A stretch of DNA of 64,000 nucleotides from Synechococcus sp. CS-1331 (GTDB taxonomy: Bacteria > Cyanobacteriota > Cyanobacteriia > PCC-6307 > Cyanobiaceae): positions 62,001 to 126,000 of the forward strand of contig JAHLYQ010000038.1 in NCBI GenBank assembly GCA_025127975.1. The letters are read 5' to 3'. The notes under the pieces were generated by a model. It saw only the letters and a program-made list of their open reading frames with translations, had not been told where the DNA came from and did no database searches. The position numbers and the translations under genes are program-made. Positions 45,353-55,059 of this stretch are shown here, piece after piece; within the stretch, counting starts at the first letter, position 1; the number at the start of each line of letters is the position of its first letter.

Positions 45353-45366
45353 TTCTTTTAAAAGAA
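45353..45366. repeat. 14-bp perfect palindrome upstream of typA
   Basis: TTCTTTTAAAAGAA at 45353-45366, centred about 20 nt before the typA ATG. The position overlaps the expected 5' leader and ribosome-binding region, so it could be an operator or a small hairpin. Function not known. Confidence 0.6.
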
Positions 45367-45498
45367 ATATTGGCCCCGCCTCCAGATGAGACAAATTTGT
45401 GGCCAAGGTTAAACCCTAACCCACCCTGCTCAGACCTGACCTGTCTTGCCTTGTCCTTGTCCTTGCCCTTGCCCCTGACCCAGCCCCCAGCCCCCTGG

Positions 45499-46260
45499 TC
45501 AGCGGGAAAGACGCTGGGCCGGCTCGAACACCTTGAGAGCCTCGGCACTGCCCTCGAATCGCCAGTGCCAGGGCTCATAACTCACCCCCTGGGGGTTGTC
45601 CCGCGGAAATGAGAGGGTGAAGTGGTAGCGGGCCCCATGGGCCTGAAGCCAGGCAAAGGCTGCTGTCTGGTCGAAGGAGGGAGCCAGGTTGGTTGCCGGC
45701 TCGCTCCCATCGCCCAGGTCCACCGCATAGCCGGTGCTGTGTTCTGAAAAGCCGGGGGGAGCGCTAACCATGGCCCTTTCCCTGGCGCTCTGGCTGCGTT
45801 CTGCCTTGACGTCAAAGAACAACTCCTTCTGGAGTCCCACCGGACGGAAAGCACTCAGCACCACCAGACGCACCCCGTCCTGGGCGGCATCGCGCTGCAT
45901 GGCCAGCAGGGGGCCGGCCGCATCGCGGTGCAGGGCCAACCCAGGGGCCACCGAAGCCAGGTCCGAGTCTGGAAGCTCCGCGTAGGGGAAATGGCCCAAC
46001 AGGCGACCATCCGGCCCCATCCGGGCGTCGAGGCCACTGACCGGAGGCAAGCCGAGCAGGTCCACCAGAAACCTGGGCCGCAGCAGCAGCAACCCGCCGA
46101 GGCAAAGGAGGAGGCTGGCACTGCCGATGCTCAGGCGCAGAAGCCAACGGTTGGTTCGACTCGCCGGTGGGGCTGTCCTGCGGGCGACCGGTATGTCGTC
46201 CAGCGCCCGGGGGCGCGCAGCCGAAGAGCGACCGGAACCACTGGGATTGCGAAGGTTCAC
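45499..46260 (-). CDS. VanY-like D-alanyl-D-alanine carboxypeptidase (M15B)
   Basis: A 253-aa product with an N-terminal basic/Pro-rich cytoplasmic tail, one membrane helix (LSIGSASLLLCLGGLLLLRP) and a periplasmic M15 domain. Zinc ligands are in SEHSTGYAVDLGD and EPWHWRFE, both intact. It would trim the terminal D-Ala of peptidoglycan stem peptides. The GTG at 46260 is used; a TTG at 46287 is in frame. It is divergent from chlP and lies 158 nt beyond the start side of typA. Confidence 0.87.
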   Translation of the reverse strand: MNLRNPSGSGRSSAARPRALDDIPVARRTAPPASRTNRWLLRLSIGSASLLLCLGGLLLLRPRFLVDLLGLPPVSGLDARMGPDGRLLGHFPYAELPDSDLASVAPGLALHRDAAGPLLAMQRDAAQDGVRLVVLSAFRPVGLQKELFFDVKAERSQSARERAMVSAPPGFSEHSTGYAVDLGDGSEPATNLAPSFDQTAAFAWLQAHGARYHFTLSFPRDNPQGVSYEPWHWRFEGSAEALKVFEPAQRLSR

Positions 46261-46397
46261 GCGGCTCCCCCCACTGGCACCGATCAACCGCCCGATCTGA
46301 GACGGATCCTAGGTGGGCAGGGCTGGGGGGGCCGCCGACCGACCAAGCAGCAGTGTTAGCTTCAAAGCAACATCCTTCCTGGCGGAGCGGTTTTCCG

Positions 46398-47777
46398 ATG
46401 TTGCGTGTGGCAGTGGTGGGTGGCGGCCCCAGTGGTTCCTGTGCGGCTGAAGTGCTGGCCAAGGCCGGGATTCAAACCTGGATCTTTGAGCGCAAGCTCG
46501 ATAACGCCAAACCCTGTGGGGGCGCCATTCCGCTCTGCATGGTCAGTGAATTTGACCTACCCGAGTCGATTATCGATCGCAAGGTGCGTCACATGAAGAT
46601 GATTTCCCCCTCAAACCGGGAGGTGGATATCAATCTTGAAAACGAAGATGAATACATCGGCATGTGCCGCCGCGAGGTTCTCGACGCCTACCTGCGTGAA
46701 CGGGCCTCCCAGCTCGGCGCCCAACTGGTAAACGGTCTGGTGACCAAGATTGAAACCGGCACCAATCGCCAGGGTCCTTACACCCTCACCTACTCCGACT
46801 ATTCCAGCGGCGAGGCCACTGGCGAGTCGAAAAGCCTGGAGGTGGACCTGATCGTCGGTGCCGATGGCGCCAACAGCCGCGTAGCCAAGGCCATGGATGC
46901 TGGCGATTACAACGTGGCGATCGCCTTCCAGGAACGCATCAGGCTGCCTGTGGAGGAAATGAAGTATTACGAAGATCTCGCCGAGATGTACGTGGGTACG
47001 GATGTTTCCCCAGATTTTTATGCCTGGGTCTTCCCCAAGTACGACCATGTGGCCGTGGGCACCGGCACCATGCAGCAAAACCAGGGCTTGATCAAAAGCC
47101 TCCAGGTAGGCATTCGCGAACGGGCCAAGAAGCGTCTGGTCAACGGCGAGGTGATCAAGGTGGAGGCCCACCCAATCCCCGAACATCCCAGGCCACGGCG
47201 GGTTGTGGGGCGCATGGCCCTGGTTGGCGATGCGGCCGGCTACGTGACCAAGAGCTCCGGTGAAGGGATTTATTTTGCCGCTAAGAGCGGTCGCATGTGC
47301 GCCGAGCAGATTGTCGAATCCAGCTCTTCTGGTAGCCGGATTCCAACAGAGCAGGACCTCAAAAAATATCTAAAGAAATGGGACCGGAAATACGGAGCCA
47401 CCTACAAAGTGCTGGAGATTCTCCAAAATATTTTCTATCGCAACGACGCAGCGCGCGAGGCCTTTGTCGAGATGTGCGACGACAAGGATGTGCAACGGCT
47501 TACATTCGACAGCTATTTGTATAAGCGTGTTGTGATGATGAATCCCTGGCAACAACTCAAGCTCACCCTCCTCACACTGGGTTCGGTGCTCAGGGGCAAT
47601 GCCCTGGCGCCCCAGGGCTACAAGCCCGTCAGCAGCGCAGTTCGGGAAGATGCCGAGGTCAACGCCATGTTGGCGGTGAGCAGCATCAAGGGAGGCATCA
47701 AGGTGGCTGGCCAAGTGCCCCGGCCAGAGCCGGGCAAGGCAGATCAGGAGCGTGAACCTGTGCTGGCTGCCAAGTAG
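46398..47777 (+). CDS. chlP: Geranylgeranyl reductase
   Basis: The 459-aa product begins with the FAD-binding motif LRVAVVGGGPSGSCAAEVLA, then PCGGAIPLCMVSEFDLPES, the second FAD motif VGDAAGYVTKSSGEGIYFAA, and a conserved cyanobacterial C-terminus. It reduces the geranylgeranyl side chain to phytyl for chlorophyll a, tocopherol and phylloquinone. The ATG at 46398 gives the canonical N-terminus. It converges on glyS with a 19-nt gap. Confidence 0.96.
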   Translation: MLRVAVVGGGPSGSCAAEVLAKAGIQTWIFERKLDNAKPCGGAIPLCMVSEFDLPESIIDRKVRHMKMISPSNREVDINLENEDEYIGMCRREVLDAYLRERASQLGAQLVNGLVTKIETGTNRQGPYTLTYSDYSSGEATGESKSLEVDLIVGADGANSRVAKAMDAGDYNVAIAFQERIRLPVEEMKYYEDLAEMYVGTDVSPDFYAWVFPKYDHVAVGTGTMQQNQGLIKSLQVGIRERAKKRLVNGEVIKVEAHPIPEHPRPRRVVGRMALVGDAAGYVTKSSGEGIYFAAKSGRMCAEQIVESSSSGSRIPTEQDLKKYLKKWDRKYGATYKVLEILQNIFYRNDAAREAFVEMCDDKDVQRLTFDSYLYKRVVMMNPWQQLKLTLLTLGSVLRGNALAPQGYKPVSSAVREDAEVNAMLAVSSIKGGIKVAGQVPRPEPGKADQEREPVLAAK

Positions 47778-47796
47778 ACAGCCTGCCAGCGCCCCG

Positions 47797-49962
47797 TCAG
47801 CCGCCTATCCGGCTGAAGTCGGCCAGCACCGAGGCCTGATTGCGCAGCACGGCCAACAGATTGAGACGGTTGGTGCGCACGGCCTGATCCTGGGCCATAA
47901 CCATCACGCTCTGCGGGCCATCGAAAAATGCAGCCAGGGCGTCCGCCCCAGCGGCTAGGCCCCGGGCCAGCTGGCCATAGCGTTCAGGCGAGGCGGCCAG
48001 GGCTATCGGTTCAAGGGCGGAGAGAACGGCGAGCATGGCCGACTCACTCTCCTTTTCGAACAGGTCGGCATTGACCACCCCGTCGGCACTGAGCACGGTG
48101 GTGCTGAGCTCAGAGTGCTCCGCCAGCCGGGTGGCCCTGGTGACAACCGCCTGAACAGCCGTCAATTCCCCGCTGCGGCGCAACTGCACCAGCAGAGCCA
48201 CCCGCTGCCGCGCGTCCTCAGGGTCCCCCAGCACCCTTTCCAGGGCCACGGTCTCGCCTGCGGCGGCCTGCACCAGGTCGCCGTCCATGCCGTCCTCCTC
48301 CAGCAGGGTCAACAACCTCTGGCGCAGAAATTCAGCCAGATCGTTGGCGAGGGCCTGAGCGTCTACGCCGAGGTGGGGCAGCAGCTGGGCCCAGTGGAGG
48401 GCACAACGCTCCAGCAGGGCGTTCAGGTCGAGACGCCAGCCCCTATCCCAGAGAATCTGGAGCAGTCCCTGACCGGCGCGGCGCAGGGCGTAGGGGTCGG
48501 AGGAGCCCGTCGGCCGCTCTCCTTTGGCATAGATGCTCAAGAGCAGCTCCAGCCGCTCAGCAAGGGCCAGCACAGCGCCGGCAGGGGAGCTGGGCAGGCC
48601 ATCCCCTGCTCCCCGGGGCAGGTAGTGCTCCAACACAGCCAGGGCGACGCCACGGGGCTCTCCCTCGGCCAGGAGGTACTTGCCGCCCATAGCGCCCTGC
48701 AGTTCCGGGAACTCGCCGACCATCTGGCTCACCAGGTCGTGCTTGCAGAGGTGGGCGGCCCGACGGGCCAGCTCAGGCGAGCCGGCCGGGAGCTCCAGCC
48801 GCTGGAGCAGCACATCGGTGCACCACTCCAGCCGTTCGGTGCGCTCCAGCAGGCTGCCGAGTCCTGCGGCGAAGGTGACGCGGGCGAGCTGGTCGCGGCG
48901 ATCAATACTGGCCACGGCGCGGTCGGCACTGACAAAGAACTCGGCATCGGCAAGGCGGGCCCTCAAGACCCGCTCATTGCCGCGGGCCACGGTGGCCGCT
49001 GCCGCGGGCAGGCCATTGCTGATGCAGAGGAAGCGGGGCAGCAGGCTCTGGCGGGCATCTAGGCCGAGGGGGTCGTTGCTGCGCCCCTGGCGATATAGCG
49101 GCACATAGCGCTGGTGGGACCGCATGACGGTGCACAGCACCTCGGCGGGGAGGTCGAGGTAGCGCTCAGCAAAGCGGCCTTCCAGCAGGGAGGGCGACTC
49201 GACCAGATCGACCAACTCCTCAAACAGGCTGTCGGGCAGATCGGCATCCGCCTGGTGGGCGGCGGCGGCCTGGTCCACGGCCGCCCGGATCAATGCGGCG
49301 CGGCGATCCCGATCCACCACGACTCCCGCAGCAGCCATGGCAGGGAAGTAGGCCTGGGCGCTGCCAATCGCTACGGCGGCGCAGTGGAGTCGATGGCCCC
49401 GGCTCACCGTGGAGGTGCTGATGGCCGGGTCGCTACCTACCAGGGAGAGCGGTATCGGCAGGTCATCCAGATAGGCCAAAAGCCAGCGGACGGGCCTGGA
49501 AAAGCGGATCTCCCCGGCGCCCCAGCGCATGAAACGACGTCCCTGAAGGGCAGCGAGCCAGAGCGGGATCTGCTCTGCCAGCACAGTCGCCGTCGGCAGC
49601 CCCGCCGCGATGCAGCGGGCAAAGACAAAGGGACCCTTGGGGGTATCGAGGCTCCGCAACGCCTCGGCAGCCACACCACATCTTCTGGCAAAACCCAGGG
49701 CCGCCGCGGTCGGCTGGCCGTCCTTCCAGCCCTGGGCCGAGGGAGGGCCCTTGCGCTCCTCTTCCAGGTCTGGCTGGCGCTCCGGCAGCCCTTCCACCCA
49801 GACCACCAGCCGCCGGGGCGTGCTGGTGCAGCGAATTTGGCTGGAACTCAGCCGCAGGCTGGCCAGATCGCGGCCCACCAGTTGCTGGAGCTGGGGCAGG
49901 GCCAGCCGGGCAAAATCGGCGGGCATTTCCTCGGTGCCGATTTCGAGCAGGAAGGTCGACAA
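47797..49962 (-). CDS. glyS: Glycyl-tRNA synthetase beta subunit
   Basis: A 721-aa GlyS: N-terminus STFLLEIGTEEMPADFARLA, a FLCISNGLP block in the middle and a C-terminal anticodon-binding-like helical region. It pairs with GlyQ, not in this window, to charge tRNA-Gly. The start is TTG at 49962, because no nearby ATG or GTG gives the conserved FLLEIGTEE beginning. The divergent gap to sir is 80 nt. Confidence 0.95.
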   Translation of the reverse strand: MSTFLLEIGTEEMPADFARLALPQLQQLVGRDLASLRLSSSQIRCTSTPRRLVVWVEGLPERQPDLEEERKGPPSAQGWKDGQPTAAALGFARRCGVAAEALRSLDTPKGPFVFARCIAAGLPTATVLAEQIPLWLAALQGRRFMRWGAGEIRFSRPVRWLLAYLDDLPIPLSLVGSDPAISTSTVSRGHRLHCAAVAIGSAQAYFPAMAAAGVVVDRDRRAALIRAAVDQAAAAHQADADLPDSLFEELVDLVESPSLLEGRFAERYLDLPAEVLCTVMRSHQRYVPLYRQGRSNDPLGLDARQSLLPRFLCISNGLPAAAATVARGNERVLRARLADAEFFVSADRAVASIDRRDQLARVTFAAGLGSLLERTERLEWCTDVLLQRLELPAGSPELARRAAHLCKHDLVSQMVGEFPELQGAMGGKYLLAEGEPRGVALAVLEHYLPRGAGDGLPSSPAGAVLALAERLELLLSIYAKGERPTGSSDPYALRRAGQGLLQILWDRGWRLDLNALLERCALHWAQLLPHLGVDAQALANDLAEFLRQRLLTLLEEDGMDGDLVQAAAGETVALERVLGDPEDARQRVALLVQLRRSGELTAVQAVVTRATRLAEHSELSTTVLSADGVVNADLFEKESESAMLAVLSALEPIALAASPERYGQLARGLAAGADALAAFFDGPQSVMVMAQDQAVRTNRLNLLAVLRNQASVLADFSRIGG

Positions 49963-50042
49963 GGGGCCAGGGCAAACCAGCGCGACTGTATTGAACGCCG
50001 TTCGCTAACTTCAGGGTCGTCGAGCGTTGTGCCCAGGACCCG

Positions 50043-51857
50043 ATGCCAGATGTCATGGACGGATCCAGTAGTAGCCAAGCTTCTACCAGCAAGCCCCCGT
50101 CAAAGACCCCGTCCAAATTTGAACAGCTCAAGACCAACAGCGGCCACCTGAAGGAGCCGCTGCTCGGGGAACTCGGCAACGAAGCTCCCAATTTCAGTGA
50201 TGGCGCGATCCAGATCCTGAAATTTCACGGCAGCTACCAGCAGGACAACCGTGACAACCGCCGCAAGGGGGAGGAAAAGGATTGGCAGATGATGTTGCGG
50301 CTGCGCAACCCCGGCGGCCGGGTTCCAGGCGGGCTCTATCTGGCAATCGACGAGCTGGCCGACAGGCTCGGCAATGGCACCCTGCGGGCCACCACTCGCC
50401 AGGCCTTCCAGATGCACGGCGTCCACAAGGAAAACCTCAAGGAGGTGATCGGCACGATCGTGCGCCAACTCGGCTCCACCCTCTCGGCCTGTGGGGACAT
50501 CAACCGCAATGTGATGGCCCCGGCCGCACCCTTTGAGAAAGGTGCCTATCCGGCCGCCCGCCAGCTGGCCGATGACATCGCCGACCTGCTGACCCCCCAG
50601 GCAGCCGAAGGCTCTTACCTCGACATCTGGGTGGACGGCGAGCTCAGTTACCGGATCAAGCCCAGCAACAGCGTAAAAACAGTCAGGGCCCGGCAGCTGG
50701 AGGGCGGAGTTTTCAGCGGCGACAGCAGCGAACCTCTCTATGGGGCCACCTATCTGCCGCGCAAATTCAAAGTGGCCGTCACCGTTCCCGGGGACAACTC
50801 GGTCGACCTGCTCACCCAGGACATCGGCCTGGTGCTGTTCTGCGATCCCCAAGGCAGAGCCAAGGGCTGCAACGTCTACGTGGGCGGTGGCATGGGCCGC
50901 ACCCACAACAAGGAGGAAACCTTCGCCCGCACGGCCGACCCCCTCGGCTACGTAGCCAGCGAACACCTGCTGGATCTGGTGCAGTCGATCCTGGCCCTGC
51001 AGCGCGACCACGGTGACCGGGAGCAGCGGCGCCATGCCCGGATGAAGTACCTGATCCACGACCGCGGCGTGGCCTGGTTCAAGCAGGAGCTCCAGGCCAG
51101 CTATTTCGGCCATCCGATCAAGGCCCTGCGGCCTGAGCCCAAGGGCAAGCTCGAGGATTACCTCGGCTGGCACCGCCAGTCCAAGGGCCTTTGGTTTGTC
51201 GGCTTGCCGGTGCTCAGCGGGCGGCTGGCCGGGGAGCTCAAAGCCGGCCTGCGCCAGCTGGTGGCCACCTACAAACTCGAGGTGCGGCTCACCCCAAACC
51301 AGGACGTGCTGCTCTGCAACATCGGCACGGCCCAGCGCTCAAGCGTGCGCGAGGCCTTGGCGACCCTGGGTTACGAAGCTCCGGAGCAGACCGCCCCCCT
51401 GGCGCGCCACGCCCTGGCCTGTCCCGCCCTGCCCCTCTGCGGCCTGGCGGTGACCGAGGCAGAGCGGATTCTTCCAGCGGTGCTGGAGCGACTCGACACC
51501 CTGCTGCAGCGCAATGGCATATCCAGGTCGGTGCTGGTGCGCATGACCGGCTGCCCCAATGGCTGTGCCCGCCCCTACATGGCCGAGATTGGCCTGGTGG
51601 GCAGCGGAGTCGACCAATACCAACTGTGGCTCGGCGGCACCCCCAACCTCAGCCGTCTGGCGGAGCCCTACCTTGAAAAAATGGCGCTAGCCGATTTGGA
51701 GGTCACCCTGGAGCCCCTGCTGCAGGCCTGGCAAGGGGCCGGCGGGCGCAGCAGCCTGGGGGATTTCGTAACCAAGAGTGGCCGCCCGGCAGTTGATGCC
51801 TGGTTGGCTGCCGGGCTTCAAACTTCCGACCCCTCCTCTTTGCCTACCCGGCCGTAG
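50043..51857 (+). CDS. sir: Ferredoxin-sulfite reductase
   Basis: A 604-aa siroheme/4Fe-4S reductase with two ferredoxin-like and two nitrite/sulfite-reductase domains. The cofactor ligands are the Cys460-x5-Cys466 pair (ACPALPLC) and Cys504-x3-Cys508 (TGCPNGCARPY). LRATTRQAFQMHG near residue 115 and GDINRNVMAP near 155 are typical of sulfite reductase rather than nitrite reductase. It reduces sulfite to sulfide with six electrons from ferredoxin. The 3' end overlaps the convergent VanX-like gene by 40 nt. Confidence 0.94.
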   Translation: MPDVMDGSSSSQASTSKPPSKTPSKFEQLKTNSGHLKEPLLGELGNEAPNFSDGAIQILKFHGSYQQDNRDNRRKGEEKDWQMMLRLRNPGGRVPGGLYLAIDELADRLGNGTLRATTRQAFQMHGVHKENLKEVIGTIVRQLGSTLSACGDINRNVMAPAAPFEKGAYPAARQLADDIADLLTPQAAEGSYLDIWVDGELSYRIKPSNSVKTVRARQLEGGVFSGDSSEPLYGATYLPRKFKVAVTVPGDNSVDLLTQDIGLVLFCDPQGRAKGCNVYVGGGMGRTHNKEETFARTADPLGYVASEHLLDLVQSILALQRDHGDREQRRHARMKYLIHDRGVAWFKQELQASYFGHPIKALRPEPKGKLEDYLGWHRQSKGLWFVGLPVLSGRLAGELKAGLRQLVATYKLEVRLTPNQDVLLCNIGTAQRSSVREALATLGYEAPEQTAPLARHALACPALPLCGLAVTEAERILPAVLERLDTLLQRNGISRSVLVRMTGCPNGCARPYMAEIGLVGSGVDQYQLWLGGTPNLSRLAEPYLEKMALADLEVTLEPLLQAWQGAGGRSSLGDFVTKSGRPAVDAWLAAGLQTSDPSSLPTRP

Positions 51858-52543
51858 CGGGCCTGGCTGGCACCACTGCGCCAGGCCCACAGCTGGTCTC
51901 CCCAGCTGAAGTGCCACCACTCGTTGGGATGCTGGACAAAGCCGGCGGCAGCCATCGCCTCGGCCAGCCAGTGCCGGTGCCGATGCCAGCGAGCCGCCTC
52001 CCCGCCCGGATCTAGCCGGGCGGCGTCTGCATGGAAGGCCGGCTCCGATATGGGCCCGATTGCATCGATGGCGCCACCCATGGAAAGGGGCGCTCCGCAG
52101 CCATCGGCCAGGGTGAGGTCGACCGCCGCTCCAGTGCTGTGGGGGGGCGGCGTGGCTGGATCCCCACTCGGGGGAGCCCAGAAACGCCCCACTTCAGTGG
52201 CCACCAGGGCCAGCTCCGGCGTATCGGCATCGGGATCAACGCCGAGGAGGCGGCATTCAGCCACCAGGGCGTGGCGCACCATGAAGCGCTGCACTGCCAG
52301 GGGGCGCCAGCCATCAAAGATGGCCAGGCGCAGGCCTGGGTGCTCCAGCTGCAGGGCCTGCTGCGCCTGGAGCAACCGATCCACCACCCCGCTGCGCAGC
52401 AAAAAGGGATTGCCATCGGGGCCGTAGGGCGCCCCCAGGGCCAGGTAGGGATGGGGTTCCAGCCGCCCCAGGGCCCCAGCTATGGGCAGCAGCGGCTCAC
52501 CGCAGTCGTGGATCGGAATCGGGCTCCAGGGACGCAGGGGCAT
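51818..52543 (-). CDS. VanX-like D-alanyl-D-alanine dipeptidase (M15D)
   Basis: A 241-aa product with the M15D core: LAIFDGWRPLAVQRFMV, HSTGAAVDLTLADG with His and Asp zinc ligands, and the late EWWHFSWGD. No signal peptide is seen, so it is probably cytoplasmic. Outside resistance clusters such enzymes recycle D-Ala-D-Ala or act on other small dipeptides; no vanHA-like genes are nearby. It ends 40 nt inside the convergent sir gene and follows recG by 17 nt. Confidence 0.88.
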   Translation of the reverse strand: MPLRPWSPIPIHDCGEPLLPIAGALGRLEPHPYLALGAPYGPDGNPFLLRSGVVDRLLQAQQALQLEHPGLRLAIFDGWRPLAVQRFMVRHALVAECRLLGVDPDADTPELALVATEVGRFWAPPSGDPATPPPHSTGAAVDLTLADGCGAPLSMGGAIDAIGPISEPAFHADAARLDPGGEAARWHRHRHWLAEAMAAAGFVQHPNEWWHFSWGDQLWAWRSGASQARYGRVGKEEGSEV

Positions 52544-52560
52544 GGCGGTCGATTGGGCAG

Positions 52561-55059
52561 TTAATTGAGGCGGGCGGCCTGGTCCATCTGGCGGCGCCTT
52601 TGCTCGGCCAGGGCCTGGGCCAGACCCGGATGGGCCTCCAGGCTGGGATCGGCCTGGGTGATTTCCTGGGCCACGGCCCGGGCCCGTTCCAGCACCTCGC
52701 CATCGTCGGTGAGGCTGGCCAGGGCGAGATCGGGCAGGCCCGACTGACGGGTTCCCAGCACCTGGCCCGGCCCCCGCAGGCGCAGGTCCATCTCGGCAAT
52801 CTCGAAGCCGTCGCTGGAGCGCACCAGCAGTTCCAGCCGCTGGCGGGCCAGCACGTTGCTGCTGTCGTTGATCAGCAGACAGTGGGAGGCGGCCGCCCCC
52901 CGGCCCACCCGGCCGCGCAGCTGGTGCAACTGAGCCAGGCCGAAGCGCTCGGCATGGTCGATCAGCATCACGCTGGCCTGGGGAACATCCACACCGACCT
53001 CCACCACCGTGGTGCTCACCAGCACCTGGGTGTCACCGGCGGCAAAGGCGGCGATGGCAGCCTGCTTGTCGGCGCTGTTAAGGCGTCCATGCAGGAGGCC
53101 GACCCGCAATTCGGCAAACACCTCTTCCTTGAGCTGGTGATAGACCTCCACGGCCGAGCGCAGGTCGAGTTTTTCCGATTCTTCCACTAGGGGCAGCACC
53201 ACATAGGCCCGTTGGCCCAGGGCCACCTGTTCGCGGATCAACCCATAGGCCCGCTGCCGCTGGCTGCCCTTGAGCAGGACGGTGCGGATCGGCTGGCGCC
53301 CGGGAGGCAGACCATCGATCTGGCTAACGTCGAGGTCGCCATGCACCGAGAGGGCCAGGGTGCGGGGGATCGGCGTGGCCGTCATCGTCAGCAGGTGGGG
53401 CTGGAGCCCCTTGGCCAGCAGACGATTGCGCTGGCGCACACCAAAGCGATGCTGTTCATCCACCACCACCAGCCCCAGGCGGTCGAACTGCACCGGGTCT
53501 TCCAGCAGGGCATGGGTACCCACCAGCAATTGCAGCTGGCCGTTGGCCAGGTCTTGTAGCAGGGCCCGGCGCCGGGGGGCGGGGGTTGAGCCGGTGAGCA
53601 GGGCCGAGCTGACATGGAGCTGGGGCAGCCACTCACCCAGCTTGCGGTAGTGCTGCTCGGCCAACACCTCGGTCGGGGCCATCAGGGCCCCCTGACAACC
53701 GGCCTCGATGGCGCAGAGCAGGGAGGCCAGGGCGACGACGGTCTTACCGCTGCCCACATCGCCCTGCACCAGGCGGGCCATCGGCTGGGGGCGGGCCAGG
53801 TCGGCCCGGATTTCGGCCAATACCCGCTCCTGGGCCTGCGTCAGCGCAAAGGGCAGGATGGCAAGGAAACGCTCTACCAAGCCCTCCCCACCGGGCAGCA
53901 ACAACAGGGGTAGGGCCTGGCGCTGACGGAGCTGGTGGCGGCGCTGGGCCAGAGAGAGCTGGAGCAGCAGGAATTCGTCAAACACCAACCGGCGCCGGCT
54001 GGCCTGCAGCTGCTCCTGGTTGGCCGGGGCATGGATCTGGGTGAGGGCATCGGCACGGCCCATGAGCCCCTGGCTGCGGCGGATCGACTCCGGCAGGGGG
54101 TCAGGCCAATCCCGCAGCAAAGGCAGCACCACTTCCACCAGCTGGCGCAGACGGTCGGCCCCCAGACCCTCGGTGAGTCCATAGACGGGCAGCATCCGGC
54201 CGATCGCGCCTGAGCGCACCGGCGCCTGGGCCGACTCCAGCACCTCGATCAGGGGATCCTGAAATGCCGGGCCGTAGGCAGTTTCCTTGACCAGCCCACT
54301 GACGGCGACGGTGGCCCCGGGCGGATACTGGCGCTGCTGGGTTTTCAGCCAGCCTGGGCTCGAAAAACGCTGGCCGGCAAAAAAGCGGCTGACCCGGATA
54401 CGACCGGTGCAGTCGACAAGTTGCAACTCCAGAATCGAGAGGTTGGGATTGCGGGGGCTGGCAAAGGCGTGGCTGCGGCGCACCGTGGCCACGATCGTGG
54501 CGGTGCGCCCTGGCTCCAGGCCAGCGATCCGCACCAGATTGGCGTAGTCGAGGTAGTCGCGGGGGTAGTAGTGAAGGAGGTCTCGCGCCAACAGCAGGCC
54601 CAGCTGGGCCAGCCGGCTGGCCGTCTTGGGGCCGACCCCGGGGATCTCGGCGAGGGGGGTATCGGCATTGAAATTCCTGACGACGCCACCCTTGCTGGCT
54701 GGGACCAGCCGCAGCCGGGGTGGGGCGACGGCCAGCACGGGGCGATGGGCCTGGCGCAGGGCATGCAGGCGCTCCCGGCATTGGCGCACGAGCGACTGGC
54801 GTCTGGCTAGGGAGAGCTCGTCGTAGCGGAGGAAACCCTCGCGCAGGGCAAGCACCCGCCCCAGCTCCGCCGCCGGCAGCCCCTGGGGCCCCTGCTGCAA
54901 CTGCTGGGCCAGGAAGGCACTAAAGCAGCTCTGCCGCCCCTTGAGGTTGGCGAAGCCGCGGGCGGCCTCCAGCCCCAACGCCTGCTGCAGGGGCTGCAGC
55001 CAGGGCTCTAGGGCGGCAGGCTCGGCGCTGGCGGGGCTGGGTTGATGTCCTGCAGCCAC
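52561..55059 (-). CDS. recG: ATP-dependent DNA helicase RecG
   Basis: An 832-aa RecG: an N-terminal cyanobacterial extension, an OB-fold wedge domain (about residues 160-330), and the SF2 helicase core with GDVGSGKTVVALASLLC (Walker A), VVDEQHRFGVRQRNRL (DEQH box), TMTATPIPRTLAL and RGRVGRGAAASHCLLI. It remodels stalled replication forks and Holliday junctions. The start is GTG at 55059, about 50 nt inside the upstream gene; a start further in is possible. The gap to the next gene is 17 nt. Confidence 0.94.
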   Translation of the reverse strand: MAAGHQPSPASAEPAALEPWLQPLQQALGLEAARGFANLKGRQSCFSAFLAQQLQQGPQGLPAAELGRVLALREGFLRYDELSLARRQSLVRQCRERLHALRQAHRPVLAVAPPRLRLVPASKGGVVRNFNADTPLAEIPGVGPKTASRLAQLGLLLARDLLHYYPRDYLDYANLVRIAGLEPGRTATIVATVRRSHAFASPRNPNLSILELQLVDCTGRIRVSRFFAGQRFSSPGWLKTQQRQYPPGATVAVSGLVKETAYGPAFQDPLIEVLESAQAPVRSGAIGRMLPVYGLTEGLGADRLRQLVEVVLPLLRDWPDPLPESIRRSQGLMGRADALTQIHAPANQEQLQASRRRLVFDEFLLLQLSLAQRRHQLRQRQALPLLLLPGGEGLVERFLAILPFALTQAQERVLAEIRADLARPQPMARLVQGDVGSGKTVVALASLLCAIEAGCQGALMAPTEVLAEQHYRKLGEWLPQLHVSSALLTGSTPAPRRRALLQDLANGQLQLLVGTHALLEDPVQFDRLGLVVVDEQHRFGVRQRNRLLAKGLQPHLLTMTATPIPRTLALSVHGDLDVSQIDGLPPGRQPIRTVLLKGSQRQRAYGLIREQVALGQRAYVVLPLVEESEKLDLRSAVEVYHQLKEEVFAELRVGLLHGRLNSADKQAAIAAFAAGDTQVLVSTTVVEVGVDVPQASVMLIDHAERFGLAQLHQLRGRVGRGAAASHCLLINDSSNVLARQRLELLVRSSDGFEIAEMDLRLRGPGQVLGTRQSGLPDLALASLTDDGEVLERARAVAQEITQADPSLEAHPGLAQALAEQRRRQMDQAARLN

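Noticed and set aside
50100..51173. A 357-codon minus-strand frame
   Set aside because: Antisense to sir, which has all cofactor ligands; no motif in the shadow.
51818..52543. VanX-like gene as a vancomycin-resistance cluster
   Set aside because: No vanH or vanA-type ligase or regulator is nearby; single VanX-like enzymes occur in cell-wall turnover.
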